64,000 nt of DNA, from assembly GCF_002812205.1 (NCBI RefSeq), contig NZ_NPEA01000007.1:1-64000 (forward strand). Reading direction: 5' to 3'. This DNA is from Leptospira neocaledonica. GTDB taxonomy: Bacteria; Spirochaetota; Leptospiria; Leptospirales; Leptospiraceae. Positions 51,420-62,233 of this stretch are shown here, piece by piece. How positions within the stretch are numbered: position 1 is the first letter of the stretch; every line of letters starts with the position of its first letter. The notes beneath the pieces were generated by a model, which was not told where the DNA came from, searched no databases, and saw only the letters and a list, made by a program, of their open reading frames with translations. The position numbers were made by a program, and so were the translations under genes.

Positions 51420-54400
51420 GTTGGAACCGGGAACCGCTTCTTTCGCTGACCAGATCGATATTACCAAAAACGGTTTTATAGGTGCTTCCGCGGGAACAGG
51501 AAAAACTCATACGATCGTATTTTTGGTCATGAAGATATTGAAGGATTCTTTTAGATCATCTCTTGGTTCAGACAAAATTCCATTTGGAATAGAGTCTATA
51601 TTAGTACTTACTTATACAATTCCGGCGGCATCTGAACTTAAGGGAAGAATCCGCGCAGAATTAAAAAATACGATCCTAAGGCTGGAAAAACTAGAGTCAC
51701 CAAGTGAAGAAGAATCCAAGGAGCTGGATTATTTTTTGAACCAGGCTTCTAAGTTAGACCAAGCTTATATATCTACCATCCATGGATTTGCACATAAGAT
51801 CTTAAAAGAATATTCATTAGAATCAGGCAGTTCTGATAGTTCGGAACTAGTGGAAGAATTTTCCCCAATTTCTAAGGCATTATATAGAAGAATGCGTAAC
51901 GAGTTTAACGGGAAATATCCTCGGGAACTTTTGCCTTTTGTACTATCTCAGGCGAATCGTTTTTATAATGACGGATTCCAAGGAACAACTTGGGAAAATT
52001 TTGTATCCGGTCTCGCAGTTAAGAAGGTTTCTTCTCCGAAATCTATCCAACTTCTGCCTCGGCCTCAAAAATTTCCCGAGATCGGTTCGATCAGAAATGT
52101 ATTTTTGGAAATCCAATCCATTCTTCCTAAGTTTTTAGAATTTCAAGATTCATTTAAGAAGAAGATCAATACAAATAAATACAAGGCTCTTTCGAGTCGT
52201 CAGGTGGAATTCCGAGATTCTCTGAAAAAACTTATCGATTCTTCCGAACCTTTTATACCTTTTCCTTTCACACTCTCTCTCAAAAAGATTTTGGACTTAA
52301 AAAGAGGAGAAAGTTCCGGAATAGAATCTATTCTTCTTTCCGACGAAGAATTAAAAACCGCAGTTTCCGAATCAGGATATCTTTCTTATACATTAGAAAG
52401 AGAAAAAATCAGAAAACTTTCTTTAAGTTTAAGCGTATTAGAATCCTCTCTTTCTTCCTTCTTCGTTTCTCTTGCAGAAGATATCGCAGAAGACTCCGTA
52501 AAAATTAAAGAAGAAGAAAATTCAATTACGTACGGAGATATGATCCTTGGGCTTTCCAATTCCTTGGAAAAAAATCCAGAATTAGTAGTAGAATTGAAAA
52601 AACGTTTTCATTTCGGGATCATAGACGAATTCCAAGATACCGACCCGGACCAATATAATATTTTTAGAATATTATTCTTAGAGGGGTCTCCCAGTGTCGA
52701 ATCAGAAGGAAAACTTTTCCTGATCGGAGATGCGAAACAATCTATTTACGGTTTCAGGGGAGCGGATTTAGGCACTTATTTGACTGCTAAAAGAGAATTT
52801 GATTCCGGAGGAAAATTTGCAAACTCTTCTATCGTTTATCCTGAGTTAGACACAAATCGCAGATCCTTACCGGAACTGATCACTTCTTATAATTCACTTT
52901 TCGGAACTGAAAAAGGAGAATGGTTTCCTATCAGAGAAGCAGGATTTTTGCCAATAGAATATGTGAATGTAAAATTTCCCGAAACTGCGGGAAAGGCAAT
53001 TTTATATTCTGATAAAAGTAATCGTGCCGCTTTAAATGTATTTTCTCTTTCTAAGGAGAGTAACGCTGATCGATTGAAGGACCAGTATTCCAGATTTATA
53101 GCGGAAGAGATACTTCATCTTGTTTCCGAAAATTCAGAGATCTATATTAAAAAAGAAGGAATACCTGCTCCTGAAAGGCTGAGTTGGTCCGACATTTCAA
53201 TTTTGGTTAGAGGAGAAAACGATTCTGAAGCCTTAAAAAGACAGTTCAAGGCGAGAGGAATCCCATTCACGTTTGCCAAACAAACTGGCTTATTCGGATC
53301 TTCGGAAGCGATCCGGACCAGAGAAATACTTCAATGTATAAATGAAGAAGGTAGTAGAGACTCATTTTATAAATTATTGATATCCGATCTATTCTGCGTT
53401 CGTCCAGAAGATCTGCAAAATTACGAAGAATACCCCATAGAATCCCAAGAAAAAAGACTTTTGGAAACCTGGAGAAAATTTTCCCGCAAAAAAGATTTTC
53501 CAGGTCTATTTGGATCTATTCTTACGGAAAGCAGATTGGCTTCTCCCCTTCCCGAAGAATCCAGACAGGATTGGGAAAGAAAGATCACGAACTTCAAACA
53601 GATATTCTTCTTCTTAACTGAAAAAGCATCCAAATCGGATCAGACCTTAGGAGAACTTATCGCTTATTTGGAATCTAAAATGGTATCCAAAGGGGATGAA
53701 AAGGATTATTTAGAAAAGGATTCTGAAGAAGACAAAGTCAAAATTTTTACAATCCACTCTTGCAAAGGTTTGGAATTCCCGATCGTATTTTTGTTCGGCG
53801 GATTTTCCGGTTGGGGCACGCAAAGAAAAAAATTTTCAGAATATAGAGAAGGTGAAAAACGCATTATAGATTTAGAAAATAATAAAGAAGAAGACACCAT
53901 TTTTAATACGATCAACGAGGACAAAAGATTATACTATGTGGCAGTAACTCGGGCAATGTATAAGTTTTATTTCCCATTACTTGCAGAACCCGATCCAAAA
54001 CGTCCTTTGGAATTATTCAGGAAATCTTTCCATGCAGCCGTATCCGAATTTCCGAAAGAATCTTCTGTGGCCAGATTTTGGGAAAATGAAGAGGGAAAAT
54101 ATGAGCAAGAATGGATCCGAGATCATAAAACAATCTCAGGATTAACTATCGATCCGGAGAAAAAAGAAGGTCCTGAAATTTTACGCTCTGTGGAAATTTG
54201 GCCGGAAAACGCCGAAAAAAGAAAAATCATCCTAGAAAGTTATTCTTCTTTGGACTCATTTTTTACTTCCGAAGGATTCGGATTCCATGTTTCCGAGACA
54301 AAACCTTTCAAAACGGATGAAACACCCGAGGAATCTCAGGAAGAAGAACTCCCCTCTTCCAATAAAATGGGAAATTTACTGCACCAACTTTTGGAAACGG

Positions 54401-55065
54401 AAGATTTTACTATTTATAGGAACGCAAAATCCATTAAGCAAATTCCGGAAAATATTTTAAGATCATATAAGAATATTCTAAAGTCTTACGGTTATGGAAA
54501 TAGTTCGGAACAATTAGAGTCGTTTGCAAAGCGAGTTTCAGAATTATTTTGGAATACGCTCAAAACTTCTCTACCACATTTAGAAAAAAATCTCTCACTT
54601 TCTGAAATTTCTAATTCCGAAAGAAAACATGAGGTAGATTTTTTTCTAAAAATTCCGGAACAAACTGGAAATTCAGACTTACTAAAAGGGACCTTAGATC
54701 TAATATTTCTCTCGGAGGGAAAATATTGGATCTTAGATTGGAAGTCCAACCTTCTATCTTCAAATTTTGGAGAAGATCCATATTCGGAAACCAATCTAAA
54801 AGAAAAAATCCAGGAATCTTATTCCTTACAAATGGCCATTTATTCGGTCGTTTTAGACGATTGGCTGAAATTCAAATATGGAAAAGATTACGATCCTAAA
54901 CTTTTAGGCGGTATGTACTTTGTATTTCTTAGAGGAACAGATCCGAGCCGACCTGGACGTGGAATTTTTTATCAGAATATAGATACTGAGTTCGTAAAAA
55001 TTTCGAAAGAGAAAATAAAGGAAACCTTAGATCTGAAAAATAAAATTTCGGCGGAAAAAGAATGA
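51406..55065 (+). CDS. recB: RecBCD subunit beta (RecB), helicase-nuclease
   Basis: A 1219-residue UvrD-type 3'-5' helicase with a C-terminal nuclease. Walker A is GASAGTGKT (residues 26-34), motif II is IIDEFQDTDPDQYNIF (about 405), motif III is LIGDAKQSIYGFRGAD (about 445), and motif VI is LYYVAVTRAMYKF (about 845). The nuclease has GTLDLIF...WILDWKSN (about 1098-1120), the intact D and D-x-K of PD-(D/E)XK. It overlaps recD by four bases (ATGA), implying translational coupling. Confidence 0.93.
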   Translation: MQKSKLEPGTASFADQIDITKNGFIGASAGTGKTHTIVFLVMKILKDSFRSSLGSDKIPFGIESILVLTYTIPAASELKGRIRAELKNTILRLEKLESPSEEESKELDYFLNQASKLDQAYISTIHGFAHKILKEYSLESGSSDSSELVEEFSPISKALYRRMRNEFNGKYPRELLPFVLSQANRFYNDGFQGTTWENFVSGLAVKKVSSPKSIQLLPRPQKFPEIGSIRNVFLEIQSILPKFLEFQDSFKKKINTNKYKALSSRQVEFRDSLKKLIDSSEPFIPFPFTLSLKKILDLKRGESSGIESILLSDEELKTAVSESGYLSYTLEREKIRKLSLSLSVLESSLSSFFVSLAEDIAEDSVKIKEEENSITYGDMILGLSNSLEKNPELVVELKKRFHFGIIDEFQDTDPDQYNIFRILFLEGSPSVESEGKLFLIGDAKQSIYGFRGADLGTYLTAKREFDSGGKFANSSIVYPELDTNRRSLPELITSYNSLFGTEKGEWFPIREAGFLPIEYVNVKFPETAGKAILYSDKSNRAALNVFSLSKESNADRLKDQYSRFIAEEILHLVSENSEIYIKKEGIPAPERLSWSDISILVRGENDSEALKRQFKARGIPFTFAKQTGLFGSSEAIRTREILQCINEEGSRDSFYKLLISDLFCVRPEDLQNYEEYPIESQEKRLLETWRKFSRKKDFPGLFGSILTESRLASPLPEESRQDWERKITNFKQIFFFLTEKASKSDQTLGELIAYLESKMVSKGDEKDYLEKDSEEDKVKIFTIHSCKGLEFPIVFLFGGFSGWGTQRKKFSEYREGEKRIIDLENNKEEDTIFNTINEDKRLYYVAVTRAMYKFYFPLLAEPDPKRPLELFRKSFHAAVSEFPKESSVARFWENEEGKYEQEWIRDHKTISGLTIDPEKKEGPEILRSVEIWPENAEKRKIILESYSSLDSFFTSEGFGFHVSETKPFKTDETPEESQEEELPSSNKMGNLLHQLLETEDFTIYRNAKSIKQIPENILRSYKNILKSYGYGNSSEQLESFAKRVSELFWNTLKTSLPHLEKNLSLSEISNSERKHEVDFFLKIPEQTGNSDLLKGTLDLIFLSEGKYWILDWKSNLLSSNFGEDPYSETNLKEKIQESYSLQMAIYSVVLDDWLKFKYGKDYDPKLLGGMYFVFLRGTDPSRPGRGIFYQNIDTEFVKISKEKIKETLDLKNKISAEKE

Positions 55066-56849
55066 AAGAAGAATCCCTCGAAACAATATTAGATCGGGAA
55101 TATGCAGGGTTTCTGACCAAGGAATTTTTGAGTTTCGCAAAGGATACCCCATACGATGTTTTATTCTCCTGGAATCTTTCCCTAATCCAAGCGTCTAAAG
55201 CTGGAAATCTCGCAATCCCATTCTCGGTAAAAGATCCGGTCTCGGATATACTCTTTAAAAAGAGGGACAATCTATTATATTTTTCTAAAATATTCGGCCA
55301 ATTAACTGCGGTAGAAAAAGGTTTCGAAAACTTACTTAAGACCGGCACCACAACAAAACCGAAAAAGGTCGAAGAAGTTTTAAACGAACTTATCTCCTCT
55401 AACCCCCTTTCCATTAAAAGAGGAGATAAAGAATATATACTTTGCGGAGAAGGAGAACAAAAAGAAGCTCTGAAAAAGGCTCTTCAATATCCGTTTTTTG
55501 TTCTTACAGGTGGACCAGGTACAGGAAAAACCACGGTGGTAGCAAATGTGATCCGTGGGCTTTTACGTTTAGGTTATGATCTAAAACAAATCGGGCTTGC
55601 GGCTCCTACAGGAAGAGCTGCACAAAGATTAAAAGAATCCTTAGAAAGTACAATCTTAAATTTGCGTACAAAAAACAAATTAGATGATTCGATTTCGGAG
55701 ATCCCAACTTCTACATTACATAGACTTTTAGAATATAATCCTAGAAAAAGAAATTATAAATACGGCGAAAATTTTCCACTCCCCTATCGAGTTATCATCT
55801 TGGACGAGGTGTCCATGGTTGATTTGCATATGATGTACAGATTGATGGAAGCTCTACCGATCGGTTCCGAAAATTTTAGATTTATACTTTTAGGTGACCC
55901 AAATCAGCTTCCTAGCGTAGAAGCCGGAGCAGTTTTATCCGACCTGGTAAAATCTTTAAAAAATATAAATTCTGAAAATCTAATAGAATTGAAAACAAGC
56001 CATAGACAAGAAGAAGAATTTTCTTCTATTTCTAAAGCGGCAGAACTTTGTGTAAAAGATAATATTTCTTTATTAGAATTCCAAGAGAATCTCCCTAAAT
56101 CTCTGCAATTAGATTCAATTTTCGCCGGTTCTGGGAACAAAGATCTAAAAGGTTTTTATCAGATCAGATTGGAGTATAAAAAAGAATGGAAAGAATTTTT
56201 AAAAAGAACTGCAGAAGAAAAAATATTACCTATATTTTCCAAACTTCCTAATCCGAATTCTCCCGGGGAATTGAAAGAATATTTAAACAAAGATTTAAAT
56301 CGATTTAAGATATTGACTATCCTCAGAAACGGAATTTTCGGAAGCGAATTCATCAATAAAGAATTAACGGAACTGATCATTCATCATAAAAAAGGAAATT
56401 TGATTCAGATAGGGACCAAAACTTATTTTTCGGGACTTCCAATACTTATCACAAAGAACGATCGAGTAAGAGGAGTTTATAACGGAGACACTGGACTTGT
56501 TTTAGAACTGCAAACTCCGAATGGAGGAAGCGAACTTAGAGCATTATTTTTTATAGAAGGAGAGATCCGAGACTTTGCTTTAGATACTCTTCCTCCTCAT
56601 GAACCTGCATTTGCAATTACAGTGCATAAGTCCCAAGGTTCCGAATATGATTCTATTTTTATCATTTATCCCCCGGATCCGGCTGATATAAATTCGGAAG
56701 AAGTTTCTCTAGAATTATTCAAAAAAGAAATTTTATATACTGCGATCACCAGAGCAAAACGATCCGCATTTTTGGTTTCGGAAGAAAAACTATTAGAATA
56801 TTCTCTCCGAAACCGTTTTGAAAGATTGACCGGTTTTACAATAGGCTAA
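55062..56849 (+). CDS. recD: RecBCD subunit alpha (RecD), 5'-3' helicase
   Basis: A 595-residue SF1B helicase with Walker A LTGGPGTGKTTVV (about 148-160), Walker B VIILDEVSMVD (about 244), LGDPNQLPSVEAGAV (about 272), and the C-terminal ITVHKSQGSEYDSI and YTAITRAKRS. The N-terminal domain (about 1-100) is that of RecB-bound RecD rather than stand-alone RecD2. It completes the operon; the next gene is convergent two bases later. Confidence 0.9.
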   Translation: MKEESLETILDREYAGFLTKEFLSFAKDTPYDVLFSWNLSLIQASKAGNLAIPFSVKDPVSDILFKKRDNLLYFSKIFGQLTAVEKGFENLLKTGTTTKPKKVEEVLNELISSNPLSIKRGDKEYILCGEGEQKEALKKALQYPFFVLTGGPGTGKTTVVANVIRGLLRLGYDLKQIGLAAPTGRAAQRLKESLESTILNLRTKNKLDDSISEIPTSTLHRLLEYNPRKRNYKYGENFPLPYRVIILDEVSMVDLHMMYRLMEALPIGSENFRFILLGDPNQLPSVEAGAVLSDLVKSLKNINSENLIELKTSHRQEEEFSSISKAAELCVKDNISLLEFQENLPKSLQLDSIFAGSGNKDLKGFYQIRLEYKKEWKEFLKRTAEEKILPIFSKLPNPNSPGELKEYLNKDLNRFKILTILRNGIFGSEFINKELTELIIHHKKGNLIQIGTKTYFSGLPILITKNDRVRGVYNGDTGLVLELQTPNGGSELRALFFIEGEIRDFALDTLPPHEPAFAITVHKSQGSEYDSIFIIYPPDPADINSEEVSLELFKKEILYTAITRAKRSAFLVSEEKLLEYSLRNRFERLTGFTIG

Positions 56850-56851
56850 GA

Positions 56852-59692
56852 TTACTTATGATCTCGAGTATACACTCCGTCCCAAGAAGTTGGAGGAGGA
56901 GTTTTTTTATACTCACTACATCTTTCCACAAGCAATTGGACTGCCTTATCGTCCTTACCTTTTGCCTTTTCGGATTCTTTAAACTTCTTAACGGCAGCAT
57001 CCCATTTGCGATCCAAATACAAGTTTAAACCTTCTTCATATAAACCTATGACTTCTTTTTTGGCAGAGGCGACACCCTTTAATTCGGAGATTGCTTCGTA
57101 TAAGATAACCGGTTCGTTTTTTCCTTTTACTCGGACTAGGTCTAGTTTCCTAGTAAAAATAGAATCCTTAATTTCGGAATGAACTGAATCCGAAACCAAG
57201 ATGGAAACACCGTAATCTTTACCTGCGGCTTCCAAACGAGCCGCAAGGTTTACTGTATCTCCCATCATAGTATAAGATGCAAGAGCATCCGTTCCCATGA
57301 ATCCAACTTTGGCAAGTCCGGTATTCAAACCGATCCGGATCTGCATATCTCTTGCGTCAGGGATATATTTTTGGGCCTTCTTCCATCCGGATCTTAACTC
57401 TTCTAGTTTATCCAACATTTTAATAGAGGCACGAGTTGCTTTTAAACAATGACCTTCCACATCTACCGGCGCGTTAAAGATCCCTACGATCGCATCCCCG
57501 ATGTACTTATCCAAAACCCCATCGTGATCTTTTAGGATCAATGTCATTGCGGAAAGATATTCGTTCAAGAGTTCGGATAACTCCACTGAACTTAATTTTT
57601 CGCTAATATTAGAAAATCCTGCTACATCCGAGAAGAATGCAGTCACCCTTTTTTCGGTACCTCTTTTGAGAGCCGCAAGATCTTTCATTGCTTCTCCGAT
57701 CACCACAGGATCGATCATACTTCCGAGGATACCCTTGATCTTTTCTCTTTCTCGTAGACCGGTCACCATCTGGTTGAGAGCTACGGAAAGATTTCCGAAT
57801 TCGTCACTCCCGCCCTGCTCAAATTCTACGTTCAGATTTCCTTTTCCCACTTGTTCCGCATTTCTAATCAAACGTTTGATCTTTGTAACCACAAAACCCG
57901 AGATAAACACAGCTAAGAAAATAGAAAATCCACAGATTCCTAATGCCGAAAGAACGGCTCTGTCTCTATTACGGCGAATGGATTCCAAACCTTCTGTTCT
58001 ATCCACTACGGTTCGGATCACTCCTGAAAAGTTGGAAGCTAAAACAACTGTAGGAAGATCTTCCGAAACTTCTGAAATTAAAGGTGTAAGGTCCAATTTC
58101 CAAAGGATTTGTTCTGCCTCGGTTCTACTGTTTCCGATGATCCCATCCGGAAAGAGTGCTTTTAATTTTGCAGTAGGAGTTTCACTTTCTCCCGAGTAGA
58201 TCCATTCTCTCACGGAATTCCAACGTTTTTGAAAAATTTCTTTTCCTTCTTCCGATTGAGTCGATCTTCCGTAATCGGAACCATCCGGTCTAAATCTAAG
58301 TAAGATCTGATCCTCTAAAGCGGAATCTCTAACGGAGCCGAAAGATTCTATTTCTAATTCTTCCTCTTCTTTAGGAGGGTTGTTCCGCAGATAAGTTGCG
58401 TACAATAAATTTCTTTTGCGAACCAGCGAGGCGTATTGTGCATACTGTTTCTTAAATTCTTTATCTTTAAACGGAGGGATAGGAGGTTTTTTCTCTTTTA
58501 GCTCTTTAAGTCTGGTTTCTAAGATAGGCGGAATTTTAGAAAGTTCTGTTAAAATTTCCTGTTCTTCTCTTAAATAATTATTCCAAGGTCCTAAAGTAGT
58601 TCTTCTAGATTCTAATAACTTGGCCCTTTCGGTAGATGCAGGATTTCTAAAATGAGGAGAATATAAAGCCTGTAATTCCAAACCGTTCTGCTGGAAAGAA
58701 GTAGGTGGTATCTCTCCTAAAACTCCTGCGCCTTCCAAAAGAGAACTGAGTGCGGATTTTAAACCTTCTTCCAAATTTTCTTCCATAGGAGCTTGGTTAA
58801 GAGAAGATTCCGAATCGAAAATTTTAGTATCTAAAGTGGGTTCGGAAGCTTCTCCTGGAATGATCCCCGAAACTGGAAATGTTTGGATCCTAAATCTGCC
58901 GGTATCCAAACCTAATTCTTTGATCTTTCTTTTTTTGGAATCGGCAAGAATAGTAACTATATTCTCATCTAGTTCAGATCTGAGCTTTCGAGCCAAAAGT
59001 GATTTTTTACGAAGTTCTTCTTCTGCGGCGGAAATCTCAGTATGATCCGGTTTTTCCTGATTTTCTTTTAACTCACCTAGACGTTTTCGAATCAGTCCTG
59101 CTTCTCTATCCGCAAATACAAATTTTTTAGCCATCCCTTGTAAGCGGGCAAATTCTTTATCACTGACTACTTCTTCTCCGCCATGTTGTAACTGAACACG
59201 AATATTTTTTTCTAGAACCTGGATATCGTCTTTGGAAAGATAAGCTGAATAGTAGGTATCCAAAGTTTTGCGAACCTTATCCTTTCCCAAGGCTCCAAAC
59301 AAACTGGTTTTTATTCCGAAAAAGGAGACCTTCTTTTCCTGAACTACAGTTTTAGTCGTTTTATATTTTTTTAATGCTTCCGTCTGTTTGCTGACCCGGT
59401 CCCGAAATTCTTCGATCCGGATCAAACTTTGGGAAATATTATCCAACTCCAGAACGAGGGAAGAAATATATTTTCTGGAAATGGCAGCTTCCCTATCATA
59501 ACTTTCCGTGAGAATTTCGGTCTGTTGTCTCACATATATGAAGGAAAGAATTAGAATTGTAAGAACGATCAGACTTCCTGTAAACCAGGCGAGTTTTGCC
59601 CGAATTCCGGAATAAAATAGTCTCGGAAGAACTAGAGTAAGATCTAGGAATTTTTGTCCAAAACCTTGCTTATTAGAAGTCTGTGTACCCAT
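56852..59692 (-). CDS. membrane adenylate/guanylate cyclase
   Basis: A 946-residue class III nucleotide cyclase. A membrane segment at about 30-50 is followed by an extended extracytoplasmic region of about 500 residues (with a Lys/Glu-rich coiled-coil part), a second segment (about 583-605), a HAMP domain (about 605-655), and the catalytic domain (FFSDVAGFSNISEKLS at about 690; GLNTGLAKVGFMGTDALASY at about 790). Both metal Asp residues appear present. A short C-terminal TPR-like helix pair follows. It converges with recD, with only a 2-base gap. Confidence 0.88.
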   Translation of the reverse strand: MGTQTSNKQGFGQKFLDLTLVLPRLFYSGIRAKLAWFTGSLIVLTILILSFIYVRQQTEILTESYDREAAISRKYISSLVLELDNISQSLIRIEEFRDRVSKQTEALKKYKTTKTVVQEKKVSFFGIKTSLFGALGKDKVRKTLDTYYSAYLSKDDIQVLEKNIRVQLQHGGEEVVSDKEFARLQGMAKKFVFADREAGLIRKRLGELKENQEKPDHTEISAAEEELRKKSLLARKLRSELDENIVTILADSKKRKIKELGLDTGRFRIQTFPVSGIIPGEASEPTLDTKIFDSESSLNQAPMEENLEEGLKSALSSLLEGAGVLGEIPPTSFQQNGLELQALYSPHFRNPASTERAKLLESRRTTLGPWNNYLREEQEILTELSKIPPILETRLKELKEKKPPIPPFKDKEFKKQYAQYASLVRKRNLLYATYLRNNPPKEEEELEIESFGSVRDSALEDQILLRFRPDGSDYGRSTQSEEGKEIFQKRWNSVREWIYSGESETPTAKLKALFPDGIIGNSRTEAEQILWKLDLTPLISEVSEDLPTVVLASNFSGVIRTVVDRTEGLESIRRNRDRAVLSALGICGFSIFLAVFISGFVVTKIKRLIRNAEQVGKGNLNVEFEQGGSDEFGNLSVALNQMVTGLREREKIKGILGSMIDPVVIGEAMKDLAALKRGTEKRVTAFFSDVAGFSNISEKLSSVELSELLNEYLSAMTLILKDHDGVLDKYIGDAIVGIFNAPVDVEGHCLKATRASIKMLDKLEELRSGWKKAQKYIPDARDMQIRIGLNTGLAKVGFMGTDALASYTMMGDTVNLAARLEAAGKDYGVSILVSDSVHSEIKDSIFTRKLDLVRVKGKNEPVILYEAISELKGVASAKKEVIGLYEEGLNLYLDRKWDAAVKKFKESEKAKGKDDKAVQLLVERCSEYKKTPPPTSWDGVYTRDHK

Positions 59693-59764
59693 ATAATAGT
59701 AACAGCGCCAGTCCGATTTTTTTCTGGCAAGCGTATAAAAGTTGGAAATTTATTTCCGAATGGA

Positions 59765-60241
59765 TTAGAATAATTTTTCGTAACTAGCCGTTCGATAGTC
59801 TGCGGTCAGGTAGAAGGTATGGGAACAGGAAGGACAACGATAGTTTCCTTTTCCTTGCACTCTTAGGATCTGTAGACAAGCAGGACAGGCCGCAGTACTC
59901 TCGTTAGGTTCAAAATCCGGAGCCGAATTTTGACCAGAGACTAAATAATATTTTGCCTCTTCTCTGGTTTTGAAGTACGGGATTTTTTCTCGGAGACCTA
60001 GACGATTCCAATCTCCCATCAGACTTTCGGATAATCCGCAGGCCGCATATTGGGAACTCAGATGAGAAAGAGAAGAATTTTTGAGAGAGAGTAAACCGTT
60101 CTCGTCCCAAACTTGTAGGTCTCTGGCATCCAATAAAATTTTATGAGGCTCACTTCGAAGTAAAGGATCCGTTTTTTCTCGGAAAGTGTTTCCGAGTAAG
60201 GAATCCAGTTTGCCTTGTAAATTGACGATCAATTCTTTCAC
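59765..60241 (-). CDS. STAS-like protein with C-terminal zinc ribbon
   Basis: A 158-residue protein with a GTG start. The first 110 residues (ELIVNLQGKLDSLLGN, then KILLDARDLQVWDENGLLSL) look like a divergent STAS domain. The end is a zinc ribbon with CPACLQIL and CPSCSHTF. A regulatory or docking role is likely, but no partner is visible. Confidence 0.65.
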   Translation of the reverse strand: MKELIVNLQGKLDSLLGNTFREKTDPLLRSEPHKILLDARDLQVWDENGLLSLKNSSLSHLSSQYAACGLSESLMGDWNRLGLREKIPYFKTREEAKYYLVSGQNSAPDFEPNESTAACPACLQILRVQGKGNYRCPSCSHTFYLTADYRTASYEKLF

Positions 60242-60346
60242 TAGAATAAAAGCCCTTTAAAGTTTCGAATCAGATCGGGTTTTTAAGCAACTCAAAAAAC
60301 TCAAAAAGATTGGACTTTTCCTCACCTGCGACATTTTTTTTACTTA

Positions 60347-62233
60347 ATGGGACAATGGAATCGTCGAAGCCTTCTTTTCCCTTTGGATTTGAGCTTCATG
60401 ATCCTGTCTTATTTTCTAGCCCACCTGATCCGTTTTGAATCCACTGCATTTCTGCAGGAGCCTAACGACTTTTTTATTCCTCTACTCATTGTAGTAGTTT
60501 GTCGTTCTCTAGTATTTCTATTTTCGAATATTTACAGATCGATCTGGGCTTACGCTTCCATCCACGACCTGGTGGAAATTATCAAGACCACCATACTTTC
60601 CTCGCTGATCTCGAATACCGCGCTCTTATTCTACAACGGATTCGAACATCTTTCCAGAATGATTCCGATCATAGACACACTTCTTCTCCTAGGATTTTTG
60701 TGTATACGCAGCCTTTCCTGGAGACTCGTGAGAGATCAGTACATTCTACGTAAAAAAGAGGGAGAAGGAATTCCAACACTCATCCTAGGCGCCGGAAAAA
60801 CAGGAGCCACACTTCTCACCGAATTAAGAAGGCATAATGATCTGAACCTTCTTCCCTTAGGCCTTTTGGACGATGACGAATCCAAACTAGGAGCCCATAT
60901 CCAAGGTGTGCCCGTACTTGGAAAAATTGACCAGGCAGAATCTCTAATCCGTTCTCTGGAAATTAAGAAGGTGCTGATCGCATTCAGCAATCCAGATGGA
61001 AAGCAGATCGGGAAACTCATCAAAAGTTTCGAATCCGAGAATGTGGATTTTAAGATCCTACCCTCCTTAGGTTCTCTATTTTTTGATCCGCCCAAAGTAC
61101 AACAATTACGAGAGATCCGGGTAGAAGACGTACTTGGTCGTCCAGTCGTAGATCTGGAAATAGAATCCATCCGTTCTTATATTGCAGGTAAAACAGTGCT
61201 CATCACAGGCGCCGGCGGTTCCATCGGAAGCGAATTATGCAGACAGGTTGCGGTATTCCATCCTGCAAAAATGATCCTGCTCGATTCCGCAGAAACTCCT
61301 CTCTATGAGATCGATTACGAACTCAGAAAAGTTTTTAAAGACAGCGGAATTCAATTCAGAGCTGTAATCGCAGATATTAAAAATCCATTGAGGATAGGTT
61401 CCGTTTTCGAAACGGATCGTCCTCAAGTTGTATTTCATTCTGCCGCTTACAAACATGTGCCTATGATGGAGATTAATCCATCCGAAGCAGTATTAAATAA
61501 TGTACTCGGAACCAAGAACTTAGCAGATATCTCTCGAATTTATGGGACCGAACGTTTTGTTTTAATTTCCACGGACAAAGCAGTCAATCCAGTAAACATA
61601 ATGGGTGCTTCCAAAAGAGTTGCAGAATTATATCTGCAAGCAATCTCCCAAGGAACCAAAACCAAATTTATCACAGTAAGATTCGGTAACGTGTTAGGAT
61701 CCAGCGGTTCGGTAATTCCTAGATTTAGAGAGCAGATCAGCAATGGTGGTCCTGTGACTGTGACCCATCCGGATATTATCCGTTATTTTATGACAATCCC
61801 GGAAGCGACACAATTGGTTTTGCAAGCAGCAGCCATGGGGGAGAAGGAAGAAATTTTTCTTTTAGAAATGGGAGAGCCGATCCGCATTCTAAATCTTGCA
61901 GAAGATATGATCCGACTTTCAGGTTTTCGACCTTATACCGACATTCCAATCGTGTTCACAGGTTTAAGACCGGGAGAAAAACTGTTCGAAGAACTACTGT
62001 TAGATCTAGAAGGGATCAAAAAAACACATCACCCTAAAATCAGGATTGCAGCCCCCTTAGAGGAAGGAGATCCTAGCAGCTTCCAGGCCAGATTTAATGC
62101 ATTATTAGAAGCGGCAAAATCGGATCGAGAAGATGAGATTTTCTCTTCTTTTAAAGCTTTAGTGCCTGAGTATAAAATACATAAAGAATATATCAGCGAG
62201 GAAACCTCGCGTAAGTTGAAAAATGATGGATAG
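60347..62233 (+). CDS. membrane nucleoside-diphosphate-sugar 4,6-dehydratase (FlaA1/WbpM type)
   Basis: A 628-residue protein. Four membrane segments (about 10-125), a CoA-binding-like Rossmann domain (LILGAGKTGATLLTEL, about 148), and an extended SDR domain with VLITGAGGSIGSELCRQ (about 287). The active site reads STDKAVNPVNIMGASKR (about 415-431), with Met in the usual Tyr place, as in WbpM/PglF proteins that make UDP-4-keto-6-deoxy-GlcNAc for O-antigen or glycoprotein sugars. It ends inside the start of the next gene (11-base overlap). Confidence 0.88.
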   Translation: MGQWNRRSLLFPLDLSFMILSYFLAHLIRFESTAFLQEPNDFFIPLLIVVVCRSLVFLFSNIYRSIWAYASIHDLVEIIKTTILSSLISNTALLFYNGFEHLSRMIPIIDTLLLLGFLCIRSLSWRLVRDQYILRKKEGEGIPTLILGAGKTGATLLTELRRHNDLNLLPLGLLDDDESKLGAHIQGVPVLGKIDQAESLIRSLEIKKVLIAFSNPDGKQIGKLIKSFESENVDFKILPSLGSLFFDPPKVQQLREIRVEDVLGRPVVDLEIESIRSYIAGKTVLITGAGGSIGSELCRQVAVFHPAKMILLDSAETPLYEIDYELRKVFKDSGIQFRAVIADIKNPLRIGSVFETDRPQVVFHSAAYKHVPMMEINPSEAVLNNVLGTKNLADISRIYGTERFVLISTDKAVNPVNIMGASKRVAELYLQAISQGTKTKFITVRFGNVLGSSGSVIPRFREQISNGGPVTVTHPDIIRYFMTIPEATQLVLQAAAMGEKEEIFLLEMGEPIRILNLAEDMIRLSGFRPYTDIPIVFTGLRPGEKLFEELLLDLEGIKKTHHPKIRIAAPLEEGDPSSFQARFNALLEAAKSDREDEIFSSFKALVPEYKIHKEYISEETSRKLKNDG

